Source of the DNA: Salinispora tropica CNB-440
GTDB lineage: Bacteria > Actinomycetota > Actinomycetes > Mycobacteriales > Micromonosporaceae
Assembly (NCBI RefSeq): GCF_000016425.1
Contig: NC_009380.1
Span: forward strand, 4,096,144 to 4,160,143
DNA length: 64,000 nt
Direction: 5' to 3'
Of this stretch, positions 50,577 to 59,153 are shown piece after piece (positions within the stretch are counted from its first letter, which is position 1; each line of letters starts with the position of its first letter). The notes below the pieces were generated by a model. It was not told the DNA's origin. It made no database searches and saw only the letters and a list, made by a program, of their open reading frames with translations. A program made the position numbers and the translations under genes.

Positions 50577-52073
50577 ATGACGGCTGTATATGTCCCTGGC
50601 ACCCCGGTGATCGAGGATGGTCGACTCGTGTCGACGAACCCGGCGACCGGCGCGGAGGCGGGGCGCCTGCCGGTCGCGTCCCCCACCGATGTCGAAGCGA
50701 CCGTCGCCCGGGCCCGCGCCGCCGGCGGGTGGTGGGCCGGGCTGGGCGTCGCCGCCCGACGGGAACGGCTGTTGCGCTGGCGGACCCGGCTGGCGTCCCG
50801 CATCGAGGAGCTCGCCGAGCTGGTGCATGTCGAGGGCGGCAAGCCGGTCGCCGAGGCGGTCATCGAGGTGGTCACCGCCGTCGAGCACCTCGACTGGGCC
50901 GCGCGCAACGCCAAACGTGTGCTCGGTCCCCGCCGGGTACGGACCCGGCTGATGCTGGCGGAGTTCTCCGCCCACCTGGAATACCAGCCGTACGGTGTGG
51001 TCGGCGTGATCGGTCCGTGGAACTATCCCGTGTTCACCCCGATCGGCTCCATCGCCTACGCCCTGGCCGCGGGTAACGCCGTGGTCCTCAAGCCCAGCGA
51101 GTACACCCCGGCCGTCGGACAGTGGCTGGTTGACAGCTTCGCGGAGGTCGTCCACGAGGAGCCGGTGTTCTCCGCGGTGCACGGCCTCGGTGAGGTCGGC
51201 GCGGCGCTGTGCCGGTCCGGGGTCGACAAGGTGGCGTTCACCGGGTCCACAGCGACTGGTCGAAAGGTGATGGCCGCCTGCGCCGAGTCCCTGACCCCCG
51301 TCCTGATCGAGGCAGGCGGAAAGGACGCGATGATCGTCGACACCGACGCCGATCTGGACGCCGCGGCCGCGGCAGCCGTCTGGGGCGGGTTCACCAACGC
51401 CGGGCAGACCTGTATCGGCATCGAGCGGGTCTACGCCGTCGAGGGGGTCTTCGACGGCTTCGTCGACCGAGTGGTGCAGCGGGCCGAACGACTCACCGTG
51501 GGTGCCGACGGCACCGACATCGGTCCGATCACCATGCCCAGCCAGCTGGAGGTGATCCGCCGACACATCGACGACGCGCTGGCCCGCGGCGGCCGGGCGG
51601 TGCTCGGCGGGGCAGACGCGGTGCAGCCGCCGTACGTGCGGCCGACCGTGCTGGTGGACGTGCCGGAGGACTCGGCCGCCATACGCGAGGAAACCTTCGG
51701 CCCCACCCTGACCATCAACCGGGTCCGTGACGTTGACGAGGCGGTCGCCCGCACCAACGCACTGCGCTACGGGCTCGGCGGTTCGGTCTTCGGCCGGCGC
51801 CGGGCCATGGCGGTCGCGCAGCGCCTGCGCTCCGGAATGGCCTCGGTGAACTCGGCCCTGACCTTCGCCGGGATGTCCACCCTGCCCTTCGGCGGCGTGG
51901 GTGACTCCGGGTTCGGGCGTATCCACGGCGCGGACGGGCTACGGGAGTTCGCGCAACCCAAGGCCATCACCCGCCGCCGGGCCCGGTCGCTGCTACCCGC
52001 GACGACCTTCGACCGCACCGACGCGGACATCGCCCGCCTGGTCAAGATCGTCAAGCGCTTCTACGGCCGCTGA
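50577..52073 (+). CDS. Aldehyde dehydrogenase family protein
   Basis: 498-residue NAD(P)-dependent aldehyde dehydrogenase. Folding and catalytic markers: 'GVIGPWNYPVFTPIG' (about 141-155, catalytic Asn), 'KPSEYTP', 'FTGSTATGRKVM', general base Glu in 'LIEAGGKDAMIV' (about 244), nucleophile Cys in 'NAGQTCIGIERV' (about 280), and 'EETFGPTL'. It resembles the group including succinic-semialdehyde and coniferyl-aldehyde dehydrogenases; substrate not resolved. Divergent from the fused dehydrogenase gene, with 181 bp between. Confidence 0.88.
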   Translation: MTAVYVPGTPVIEDGRLVSTNPATGAEAGRLPVASPTDVEATVARARAAGGWWAGLGVAARRERLLRWRTRLASRIEELAELVHVEGGKPVAEAVIEVVTAVEHLDWAARNAKRVLGPRRVRTRLMLAEFSAHLEYQPYGVVGVIGPWNYPVFTPIGSIAYALAAGNAVVLKPSEYTPAVGQWLVDSFAEVVHEEPVFSAVHGLGEVGAALCRSGVDKVAFTGSTATGRKVMAACAESLTPVLIEAGGKDAMIVDTDADLDAAAAAAVWGGFTNAGQTCIGIERVYAVEGVFDGFVDRVVQRAERLTVGADGTDIGPITMPSQLEVIRRHIDDALARGGRAVLGGADAVQPPYVRPTVLVDVPEDSAAIREETFGPTLTINRVRDVDEAVARTNALRYGLGGSVFGRRRAMAVAQRLRSGMASVNSALTFAGMSTLPFGGVGDSGFGRIHGADGLREFAQPKAITRRRARSLLPATTFDRTDADIARLVKIVKRFYGR

Positions 52074-52102
52074 GCAGCCCGAGGCCCCCTACCCCGGGCT
52101 GC
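52074..52102. terminator. Hairpin between convergent aldehyde dehydrogenase and nucS genes
   Basis: GCAGCCCG (52074-52081) pairs with CGGGCTGC (52095-52102), 13-nt loop, directly after the stop codon. Confidence 0.6.
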
Positions 52103-52110
52103 GGCCGGAC

Positions 52111-52770
52111 TCAGAACAGGGTCAGCTCGTCCCGCTCGATGCCACGCAGCCTGTCGTAGTCGACGACCACGCAGCGGATCCCCCGGTCGGTAGCGAGCAC
52201 CCGCGCCTGGGGCTTGATCTCCTGCGCGGCGAAAACGCCCTGCACCGGCGCGAGCAGTGGGTCCCGGTTGAGTAGTTCCAGGTAACGGGTCAGCTGCTCC
52301 ACACCGTCGATCTCGCCGCGGCGCTTCACCTCGACCGCGACGGCGCCCTGCTCCGCGTCCCGGCACAACAGGTCCACCGGGCCGATCGCTGTCATGTACT
52401 CCCGGCGGACCAGCGTGAAACCCTCACCCAGCGTCTCCGGGCTGGCCGCCAGCAGTTCCTGAAGGTGCGCCTCCACGCCGTCCTTACGCAGGCCCGGGTC
52501 GACACCCAGCTCGTACGCGGTGTCCTGGAAGACCTCCTCCAGGGTGATCCGCAGCTCCTCACCGGCCTTGTTGACCACCCGCCAGACGCCCGGGGCCTCC
52601 TCCAACCGACACGGCGGGCTCATCCAGTTCAGCGGCTTGTAGGCCCGGTCGTCGGCGTGGATCGACACCGACCCGTCCGCCTTCACCATCACCAGACGGG
52701 TGGCTGGCGGCAGGTGAGCCGAGAGCCGTCCAACGTAGTCCACAGAGCACTTCGCAATCACCAACCGCAC
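52111..52770 (-). CDS. nucS: Mismatch-specific endonuclease NucS/EndoMS
   Basis: 219-residue RecB-like nuclease that cuts both strands at mismatches and replaces MutS/MutL repair in actinobacteria. The N-terminal DNA-binding/dimer domain (1-100) includes 'NWMSPPCRLEE'. The catalytic core has 'GPVDLLCRD' (Asp about 149), 'VAVEVKRRGEIDGVEQLTRYL' (ExK about 163-165, then GxxQ). The C-terminus ends 'RDELTLF', the sliding-clamp-binding tail. GTG start. Full length, so methyl-independent mismatch repair is predicted. Confidence 0.95.
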   Translation of the reverse strand: MRLVIAKCSVDYVGRLSAHLPPATRLVMVKADGSVSIHADDRAYKPLNWMSPPCRLEEAPGVWRVVNKAGEELRITLEEVFQDTAYELGVDPGLRKDGVEAHLQELLAASPETLGEGFTLVRREYMTAIGPVDLLCRDAEQGAVAVEVKRRGEIDGVEQLTRYLELLNRDPLLAPVQGVFAAQEIKPQARVLATDRGIRCVVVDYDRLRGIERDELTLF

Positions 52771-52824
52771 CCGACGAGGGTAACGGAGATGCTGCTCCGG
52801 CAGACCGCGGGCGGCCCGTGCGTG

Positions 52825-54882
52825 TCAGCGCCGGCGCACGGTGTCGCGCCCGGGAACCGGCGCAGGATCCTCCTCGTCCGGCAGGCCGTTGGCGTGGCGA
52901 ACCACGGTCACCAACTCGTCGATGACCCCGGTGAGCGCGAAGTCCTTCGGCGTGAAGACCCGGGCTACTCCAGCATCCCGCAGGGTCTGCGTGTCCGTCT
53001 CCGGGATGATGCCGCCGACCACGACGGGCAGATCACCCCGTCCGGCGGCATGCAGCCCCGCCAGGACAGCCGGCACAGCCGCAAGGTGCGAGCCGGAGAG
53101 AACGGAGAGGCCGACCAGGTCAACGTCCTCCTCCACGGCGGCGGCCACGATCTGCCCAGCGGTCAGTCGGATGCCTTGATAGACCACCTCGAAGCCGGCG
53201 TCACGGGCTCGCACCGCGATCTGCTCGGCGCCGTTGGAGTGCCCGTCCAGACCGGGCTTGCCGACCAGCAGTCGCAGCCGCCCACCGCCCAGTTGCCGAG
53301 CGGTGGCGGCGACCCGGGCCCGGACCGCCGACAGCGGGCCGTCGGCACCGGAACCGACCGCGCCAGACAGGCCGGTCGGGGCCCGGTACTCCCCGAAAAC
53401 CTCTCGCAGCGCGCCCGCCCACTCACCGGTGGTCACCCCGGCGCGTACGCAGTCGAGCGTGGCCGACATCAGGTTCCTGGTGGAGGCGGCGTCCTCGCGG
53501 AGTTGGTCGAGCGCAGCGTCCACGGCCGCGGCGTCCCGGCTGGCCCGCCAGTGGCCTACGGCGGTCGCGGCGGCCGCCTCCACCGCCGGATCGACCTGTT
53601 CGATCGCCTCGGCGCCGGCCGCGGTCAGCGGGGAGGGCTCGGTCTCGGTGAACCGGTTGACGCCCACCACCACATCGGTGCCGGCCTCGATCCGGCGGCG
53701 CCGGTCGGCGAGCGAGGCGACCAGGGCGCTCTTCAGGTAGCCGGTCTCGACCGCGGCGACCACGCCCCCCATCTCCAGCACCTTCTCCAGCTCGACCCGG
53801 GCTCCGGAGACGATGTCGTCGACCAGCGCCGTCATCAGGTGTGAGCCGTCGAACAGGTCGGGGTACTCCAACAGGTCCGACTCGTACGCGAGCACCTGTT
53901 GCATCCGCAGCGACCACTGCTGGTCCCACGGGCGGGGCAGTCCGAGGGCCTCGTTCCAGGCTGGGAGCTGCACCGCCCGGGCCCGCGCGTCCCGGGAGAG
54001 GGTCACGCCGAGCATCTCCAGGACGATGCGTTGGATGTTGTTCTCCGGCTGCGCCTCGGTCAGCCCCAGGGAGTTGACCTGGACGCCGTAGCGAAACCGG
54101 CGCTGCTTCGGGTTCGCCACGCCGTACCGGTCGCGGGTGATCTCGTCCCAGAGCGCACCGAAGGCACGCATCTTGGCGATCTCCTCGACGAAGCGCACCC
54201 CGGCGTTGACGAAGAAGCTCATCCGCTGGACCACGTCTCCCATCCGCTCGGCCGGCACCTGGCCGGAGTCACGGACGGCGTCGAGGACGGCGACCGCGGT
54301 GGCCAGCGCGAAGCCGACCTCCTGAACCGGGGTGGCACCGGCCTCCTGGAGGTGGTAGGAGCAGATGTTGACCGGATTCCACCGGGGCATCTCCCCGAGG
54401 GTGTACGCGATGATGTCGGCGGTCAGCCGCAGGGACACCGCCGGCGGGAAGATGTAGGTGCCGCGGGACAGGTACTCCTTGATGATGTCGTTCTGGGTTG
54501 TGCCGGCGCAGCGGTCGAGCTGCGCACCCTGCTCGGTGGCGACGATGCTGTAGAGGCCGAGCAACCACATCGCCGGCGCGTTGATGGTCATCGAGGTGTT
54601 CATCTCGGCCAGGGGAATACCCTGGAAGAGAGCCCGTAGATCACCAAGGTGCGCCACCGGCACACCCACTCGGCCGACCTCCCCGGCGGCGAGCTCGTGG
54701 TCGGGGTCGTACCCGGTCTGGGTGGGCAGGTCGAAGGCGACCGAGAGCCCGGTCTGCCCCTTCGCCAGGTTGCGGCGGAAGAGCGCGTTTGTCGCAGCGG
54801 CCGAGCTGTGCCCGGCGTAGGTTCGCATCACCCACGGACGGTCCCGCTCGGGCAGCCGACCTGGGGGGGCCTTCTCGTCCAT
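52825..54882 (-). CDS. ecm: Ethylmalonyl-CoA mutase
   Basis: 685-residue single-chain B12 mutase. The catalytic barrel (about 1-500) has Tyr22 in the signature 'MRTYAGHS' and Arg140 in 'IIKEYLSRGTYIFPP', the carboxylate-holding pair of mutases acting on malonyl-type substrates. A linker precedes the cobalamin domain (about 535-670) with 'KPGLDGHSNGAEQIA' (DxHxxG, His548 as cobalt ligand) and 'VGLSVLSGSH'. The 'RTYAGHS' start and the short N-terminus mark MeaA/Ecm rather than methylmalonyl-CoA mutase. It rearranges ethylmalonyl-CoA to methylsuccinyl-CoA, downstream of ccr. Ribosome-binding site before ATG 54882 is weak. Confidence 0.9.
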   Translation of the reverse strand: MDEKAPPGRLPERDRPWVMRTYAGHSSAAATNALFRRNLAKGQTGLSVAFDLPTQTGYDPDHELAAGEVGRVGVPVAHLGDLRALFQGIPLAEMNTSMTINAPAMWLLGLYSIVATEQGAQLDRCAGTTQNDIIKEYLSRGTYIFPPAVSLRLTADIIAYTLGEMPRWNPVNICSYHLQEAGATPVQEVGFALATAVAVLDAVRDSGQVPAERMGDVVQRMSFFVNAGVRFVEEIAKMRAFGALWDEITRDRYGVANPKQRRFRYGVQVNSLGLTEAQPENNIQRIVLEMLGVTLSRDARARAVQLPAWNEALGLPRPWDQQWSLRMQQVLAYESDLLEYPDLFDGSHLMTALVDDIVSGARVELEKVLEMGGVVAAVETGYLKSALVASLADRRRRIEAGTDVVVGVNRFTETEPSPLTAAGAEAIEQVDPAVEAAAATAVGHWRASRDAAAVDAALDQLREDAASTRNLMSATLDCVRAGVTTGEWAGALREVFGEYRAPTGLSGAVGSGADGPLSAVRARVAATARQLGGGRLRLLVGKPGLDGHSNGAEQIAVRARDAGFEVVYQGIRLTAGQIVAAAVEEDVDLVGLSVLSGSHLAAVPAVLAGLHAAGRGDLPVVVGGIIPETDTQTLRDAGVARVFTPKDFALTGVIDELVTVVRHANGLPDEEDPAPVPGRDTVRRR

Positions 54883-54988
54883 GGCGGGAGTTTATGTTAC
54901 TGATGGGTAGACGCGCTGTGGAGAATTCCACAGCGACCACCACCACCCTGAAGGTCGACCGGTTGTGTGGGGGCAGCACACTTGTCTC

Positions 54989-55837
54989 ATGGACAACGAG
55001 CTCGCGATCGCCGCGCGGGGGCTACGCAAGGCGTACGGGAAGAACGTGGCCGTGGCCGGGGTGGACCTGGAGGTCCGGCGGGGCGAGGTGTTCGCCCTCC
55101 TCGGCCCGAACGGCGCCGGCAAGACCACCACCGTAGAAATCCTGGAGGGTTACCGGCGACGCGACGCCGGTGAGGTCTCGGTGCTCGGCAGCGACCCGAC
55201 GGCCCCCGCCGCGAACTGGCGCAACCGGATCGGCATCGTCCTCCAGGGCGTCGGCGAGTTCGACGAGCTCAACGTCTCCGAACTGGTCCATCACTTCGCC
55301 GGTTTCTACGCCGACGCCGACGATCCGGAGAAGGTGATCGCCCGCGTCGGGCTGGCTGGCAAGGCCCGGGCGCGCACCCACACCCTCTCCGGCGGACAGA
55401 AGCGCCGCCTGGATGTGGCACTCGGCATCATCGGCCGGCCCGAGCTGCTCTTCCTCGACGAACCGACCACCGGCTTCGACCCGGAGGCGCGGCGCGAGTT
55501 CTGGCAGTTGATTCGGGATCTGGCGGCCGCCGGAACCACGATCGTGCTGACCACGCACTACCTCGACGAGGCGGAGGCACTCGCGGACCGGGTGGGGGTG
55601 ATCGCCGGCGGCCGGCTGATCGAGGTAGCCGCGCCCGAGCACCTGGGCAACCGGCAACAGGCCCACGCGACGGTCTCCTGGCGTACGCCCGAGGGGCGGT
55701 CGGAGAGCACGGAGAGCGCGACACCCACGGAGCTGGTGACGGAGTTGGCCGCGCGTTTCGGCGGCGAGGTGCCCGGGCTCACGGTCACCCGGCCGACCCT
55801 CGAGGACGTCTACCTGCGGATGATCGGACACCGATGA
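54989..55837 (+). CDS. ABC-2-type exporter ATP-binding subunit
   Basis: 282-residue ATPase: Walker A 'GPNGAGKTTTVEIL' (about 37-50), Q-loop 'IGIVLQGVGEFDELNV', signature 'TLSGGQKRRLDVALGI', Walker B 'LLFLDEPTTGFD', H-loop 'VLTTHYLDEAEALADR'. It is of the DrrA/CcmA-like group that drives drug or lipid export with a separate membrane subunit. ATG 54989 is used. Its end overlaps the permease start by 4 bp (ATGA). Confidence 0.92.
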   Translation: MDNELAIAARGLRKAYGKNVAVAGVDLEVRRGEVFALLGPNGAGKTTTVEILEGYRRRDAGEVSVLGSDPTAPAANWRNRIGIVLQGVGEFDELNVSELVHHFAGFYADADDPEKVIARVGLAGKARARTHTLSGGQKRRLDVALGIIGRPELLFLDEPTTGFDPEARREFWQLIRDLAAAGTTIVLTTHYLDEAEALADRVGVIAGGRLIEVAAPEHLGNRQQAHATVSWRTPEGRSESTESATPTELVTELAARFGGEVPGLTVTRPTLEDVYLRMIGHR

Positions 55838-56676
55838 CCACGACGTTGAAGCCCGCCACGGCCACCCGGGCAGCGAGCCACCAGCCCGGCCCACTCGCCC
55901 TCGCGCTGCGGCAGGGCCGGCTGGAGCTCACCCAGTTCCTGCGCAGCCGGGAGTCCGTCGTGTTCACGATGGGATTCCCGGTCGTCATGATCCTGATCTT
56001 CGCCGCGGTCTTCGACGGCGAGATCGCGCCCGGCGTGAGCTATCCGCAGTACTTCATCACCGGCATGATCGCGACCGGTCTGATGACGGTGAGTTTCCAG
56101 AACCTCGGCATCTGGATTCCGATCGAACGAGACCGCGGAGTGCTCAAGCGCTACCGCGGCACGCCGATGCCGAAGTGGGTGTACTTCGCCGGCAAGGTGA
56201 TCATGGTAGTGGTGATCGGCATCGTGGAGACGGCAGTGCTACTCGCCGTCTCGGTGGCCGTGTTCGACCTACACCTGCCAGGCACTGCCACGACGTGGCT
56301 GACCTTCGGCTGGGTGTCGGTCCTCGGCATCACCGCCTGCACGTTGTGCGGCATCGCGATCTCCTCGTTGGCACGGACGTCCCGCAGCGGCTCGGCGGTG
56401 GTCACCCCGGTTGCCCTCGTCCTCCAGTTCACCTCCGGGGTGTTCTTCGTCTTCACCGAGTTGCCGAGCTGGATGCAGCAGGCGGCCGCGCTCTTCCCGC
56501 TCAAGTGGATGTGCCAGGGGCTCCGCTCGGTCTTCCTGCCGGACACCTTCGCCGGACAGGAGCCGGGGGGCTCGTACGAGCTGGGTCGAGTCGCTCTGGT
56601 GCTGGCCGCCTGGTGCGTGATCGGGCTCCTGCTCTGCCTCGGCACCTTCCGCTGGACCACCCGCCGCGACGGCTGA
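55834..56676 (+). CDS. ABC-2-type exporter membrane subunit
   Basis: 280-residue DrrB-like permease with six hydrophobic segments; cytoplasmic N-terminus of about 45 residues, 'FLRSRESVVFTMGFPVVMIL' start of TM1 and 'LFPLKWMCQGLRSVFLPD' before the last segment, as in ABC-2 permeases. Forms an efflux pump with the preceding ATPase; substrate unknown. Followed by a strong terminator. Confidence 0.9.
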   Translation: MTTTLKPATATRAASHQPGPLALALRQGRLELTQFLRSRESVVFTMGFPVVMILIFAAVFDGEIAPGVSYPQYFITGMIATGLMTVSFQNLGIWIPIERDRGVLKRYRGTPMPKWVYFAGKVIMVVVIGIVETAVLLAVSVAVFDLHLPGTATTWLTFGWVSVLGITACTLCGIAISSLARTSRSGSAVVTPVALVLQFTSGVFFVFTELPSWMQQAAALFPLKWMCQGLRSVFLPDTFAGQEPGGSYELGRVALVLAAWCVIGLLLCLGTFRWTTRRDG

Positions 56677-56711
56677 GGGGCGAAACGGGCCCAGATCAAC
56701 GCTGTGGTGGT

Positions 56712-56750
56712 GGAGGGCCCTTCGGACCCGCTGTCTCGAAGGAGCCCTCC
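56712..56750. terminator. Hairpin between convergent exporter and dehydrogenase genes
   Basis: GGAGGGC-CCTTCG (56712-56724) pairs with CGAAGG-A-GCCCTCC (56737-56750): 13 pairs with one bulged A and a 12-nt loop. Confidence 0.75.
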
Positions 56751-56766
56751 CCGCCCGTCGGCCGGG

Positions 56767-57618
56767 CTATCCGTGCGAGTAGAAGCCCTGGCCGGTCTTG
56801 CGGCCCAGGTCACCGGCGGCGGCCATCCGCTGGAGCAGCTCCGGGGGGAAGAACTTCTCGTCCGCGGTGTCGGTGTAGATGTTGCGGGTGGCGTTGAGCA
56901 GAACATCCACCCCGGTCAGGTCCACCGTCGCCAGCGGGCCCATGGCGTGGCCGAAGCCCAGCTTGCAGGCATTGTCCAGGTCCTCGGCGGAGATCACGCC
57001 GGATTCGACCAGGCTGACCGCCTCCATCACCAACGCGCAGATCAGCCGGGTGGTGACGAAGCCGGCGGTGTCCCGGTTGACGACCACGACCGTCTTGCCG
57101 ATCTCCTCGGCGAAGGCCCTCGCCGTACCGATGGTGGCGTCGCTGGTCTTGTAGCCGCGGACCAACTCGCACAGCTTCATCATCGGTACCGGGGAGAAGA
57201 AGTGGGTGCCGACAACCGACTCCGGGCGCTCGGTGGCGGCGGCGATCTGGGTGACCGGGATCGCCGAGGTGTTGGTGGCGAGCACCGCATCCGCCTTGCA
57301 GATCTTGTCCAACGCGCGGAAGATCTCGTGCTTGAGCTCGAGCTTCTCAAAGACCGCCTCGACAACGATGTCCGCGTCGGCGGCAGCCCCCAGGTCGGTG
57401 GTGGGGGTGATCCGGCCGAGCGCCGCCTCGGCATCGGCTGACGAGATCTTCCCCTTCTCGGCGAACTTCTCCAGCGACCGCTGAATGCCCTCCAGGCCCC
57501 GCTTCGTGGCCGCGTCGTCCAGGTCCCGCAGCGTCACCTGCCAGCCCGCCTGTGCCGCGACCTGGGCGATTCCCGAGCCCATCAGTCCAGCACCGACGAC
57601 CGCGAGTCGACCCGCCAT
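56767..57618 (-). CDS. hbd: 3-Hydroxybutyryl-CoA dehydrogenase
   Basis: 283-residue single-copy enzyme: NAD site 'VVGAGLMGSGIAQVAAQAG' (about 6-24), catalytic His in 'GTHFFSPVPMMKLCELV', Asn in 'NRDTAGFVTTRLI', and C-terminal domain 'GFGHAMGPLATVDLTGVD'. It reduces acetoacetyl-CoA to 3-hydroxybutyryl-CoA and is the most direct partner of the thiolase and crotonyl-CoA carboxylase in the window. GAGGGAG precedes ATG 57618. Confidence 0.93.
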   Translation of the reverse strand: MAGRLAVVGAGLMGSGIAQVAAQAGWQVTLRDLDDAATKRGLEGIQRSLEKFAEKGKISSADAEAALGRITPTTDLGAAADADIVVEAVFEKLELKHEIFRALDKICKADAVLATNTSAIPVTQIAAATERPESVVGTHFFSPVPMMKLCELVRGYKTSDATIGTARAFAEEIGKTVVVVNRDTAGFVTTRLICALVMEAVSLVESGVISAEDLDNACKLGFGHAMGPLATVDLTGVDVLLNATRNIYTDTADEKFFPPELLQRMAAAGDLGRKTGQGFYSHG

Positions 57619-57734
57619 CTGCTTACTCCCTCACTGCAATTGGTGTCTGCCTGCACCCTAGTCGGCAGGCCTGAACGCCGCTTAAGGACACGGCGGCGTC
57701 GCCTGAGGCCCCCACAGGGTCCGCCAAGGCATGC

Positions 57735-59153
57735 TCACCGTCCGAGGGAGATGCCCTCGTCGGCAGCGCCACCCCGCTGCACCTCGACGCCGAGGGCCCG
57801 CAGGTCCGCCACGAAGTCCGGATAGCCCCGATCCACGTGGTGCACCTGGGATACCTCGGTGACCCCGTCGGTACAGAGTCCCGCGATCAAGAGACCCGCT
57901 CCGGCACGGATGTCGGTTGCCCGCACCAGCGCCCCGGAGAGCCGCTGTCGCCCCCGGACCACAGCGTGATGACCGTCGGTCTGAATGTCCGCGCCGAGCC
58001 GCATCATCTCGTTGGCGAACATGAACCGACCGTCGAAAATGTTCTCGGTTATCAGGGAGGCGCCGTCGCTGACCGCCGCCAGCCCGATCGCCATCGGTAG
58101 CAGGTCGGTGGCGAACCCGGGGTAGGGCAAGGTGACCACATCCACGGCACGGGGTCGGTCCTCCATCCGGATCCGGAAGGCGTCCCGCCGCGTCTCCACC
58201 AGCGCACCGGCGGCGACCAGCTTGTCCAGGGCGATGTCGAGGAAGGCCGGGGATGCGCCGGTCACCGTCACGTCACCCCGAGTCATCGCCGCGCCGAACG
58301 CCCACGTACCCGCGACGATCCGGTCCCCCACGGTGGCATGCCGCACCGGATGTAACCCGGGCACGCCGACGACGGTCAGGGTCGAGGTGCCGGCACCATC
58401 GATGAGCGCACCCATCTGGCTGAGCATCGTGCAGATGTCCACGATCTCTGGCTCACGGGCGGCGTTGTCGATGACCGTGGTGCCCTGGGCGAGCACCGCC
58501 GCCATCACCAGGTTCTCGGTGGCGCCGACGCTCGGGAAGTCCAGCACGATCTCGGTGCCGCGCAGCCCGTGTGGGGCCGTGGCGACCACGCAGCCGCGCT
58601 CCCCGGAGATCTCGGCGCCCATCCGGGTGAGCCCGGAGATGTGCATGTCCAACCCGCGCGAGCCGATCGCGTCGCCCCCCGGATGGGCCACCCGGACAGA
58701 TCCACGACGCGCCAGCAGGGGGCCGAGTACGCAGATGGACGCGCGCAGCCGGCGAACCAGATCGCAGTCCGCGTCGATGCCGGGGGTCTCCGGTACATCG
58801 ATGGTCACCGACCGGGAGCGGGGAACCCCGCCGTACGCCACCATCGGATCCACCGGATGGTCCGCGTCGAACCGGACTCCGCAGCCGAGCCGACGCAACA
58901 CCTCGCCCATGATCGCGATGTCAGTGATCCTTGGGACGTTGGTGATGACGCTACGACCCGGTGCCAGCAGCGCCGCGGCCATGAGTTTCAAGGCCGAGTT
59001 CTTGGCGCCCACCACGTGCACGGTGCCGGTCATCTGGGTGCCACCACGCACCCGAATGACATCGTCAACCGCGGCGTCGCCCGGGCCGGTCAACCAGGCG
59101 GGGTCCGGCCGGTCCGGGATCATCAGATCCGGGGTCCGTAGGCTGTGCGTCAT
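57735..59153 (-). CDS. murA: UDP-N-acetylglucosamine 1-carboxyvinyltransferase, Asp-type
   Basis: 472-residue EPSP-synthase-fold enzyme for the first committed step of peptidoglycan synthesis. The substrate-binding Lys-Asn pair is K51-N52 ('VGAKNSALKL'). The catalytic loop reads 'AHPGGDAIGSRGLDMH': Asp161 replaces the Cys that fosfomycin alkylates, as in mycobacteria. An N-terminal extension of about 30 residues and a later 'DNAAREPEIVD' are seen. ATG 59153 is used, with GAGGTGG about 6-8 nt upstream; ATG 59174 would add 7 residues. Its start codon overlaps that of the divergent pduO gene. Confidence 0.93.
   Translation of the reverse strand: MTHSLRTPDLMIPDRPDPAWLTGPGDAAVDDVIRVRGGTQMTGTVHVVGAKNSALKLMAAALLAPGRSVITNVPRITDIAIMGEVLRRLGCGVRFDADHPVDPMVAYGGVPRSRSVTIDVPETPGIDADCDLVRRLRASICVLGPLLARRGSVRVAHPGGDAIGSRGLDMHISGLTRMGAEISGERGCVVATAPHGLRGTEIVLDFPSVGATENLVMAAVLAQGTTVIDNAAREPEIVDICTMLSQMGALIDGAGTSTLTVVGVPGLHPVRHATVGDRIVAGTWAFGAAMTRGDVTVTGASPAFLDIALDKLVAAGALVETRRDAFRIRMEDRPRAVDVVTLPYPGFATDLLPMAIGLAAVSDGASLITENIFDGRFMFANEMMRLGADIQTDGHHAVVRGRQRLSGALVRATDIRAGAGLLIAGLCTDGVTEVSQVHHVDRGYPDFVADLRALGVEVQRGGAADEGISLGR

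Noticed and set aside
49935..51926. 663-residue minus-strand frame overlapping the aldehyde dehydrogenase
   Set aside because: Composition is typical of antisense shadows; the plus-strand aldehyde dehydrogenase has all catalytic motifs.
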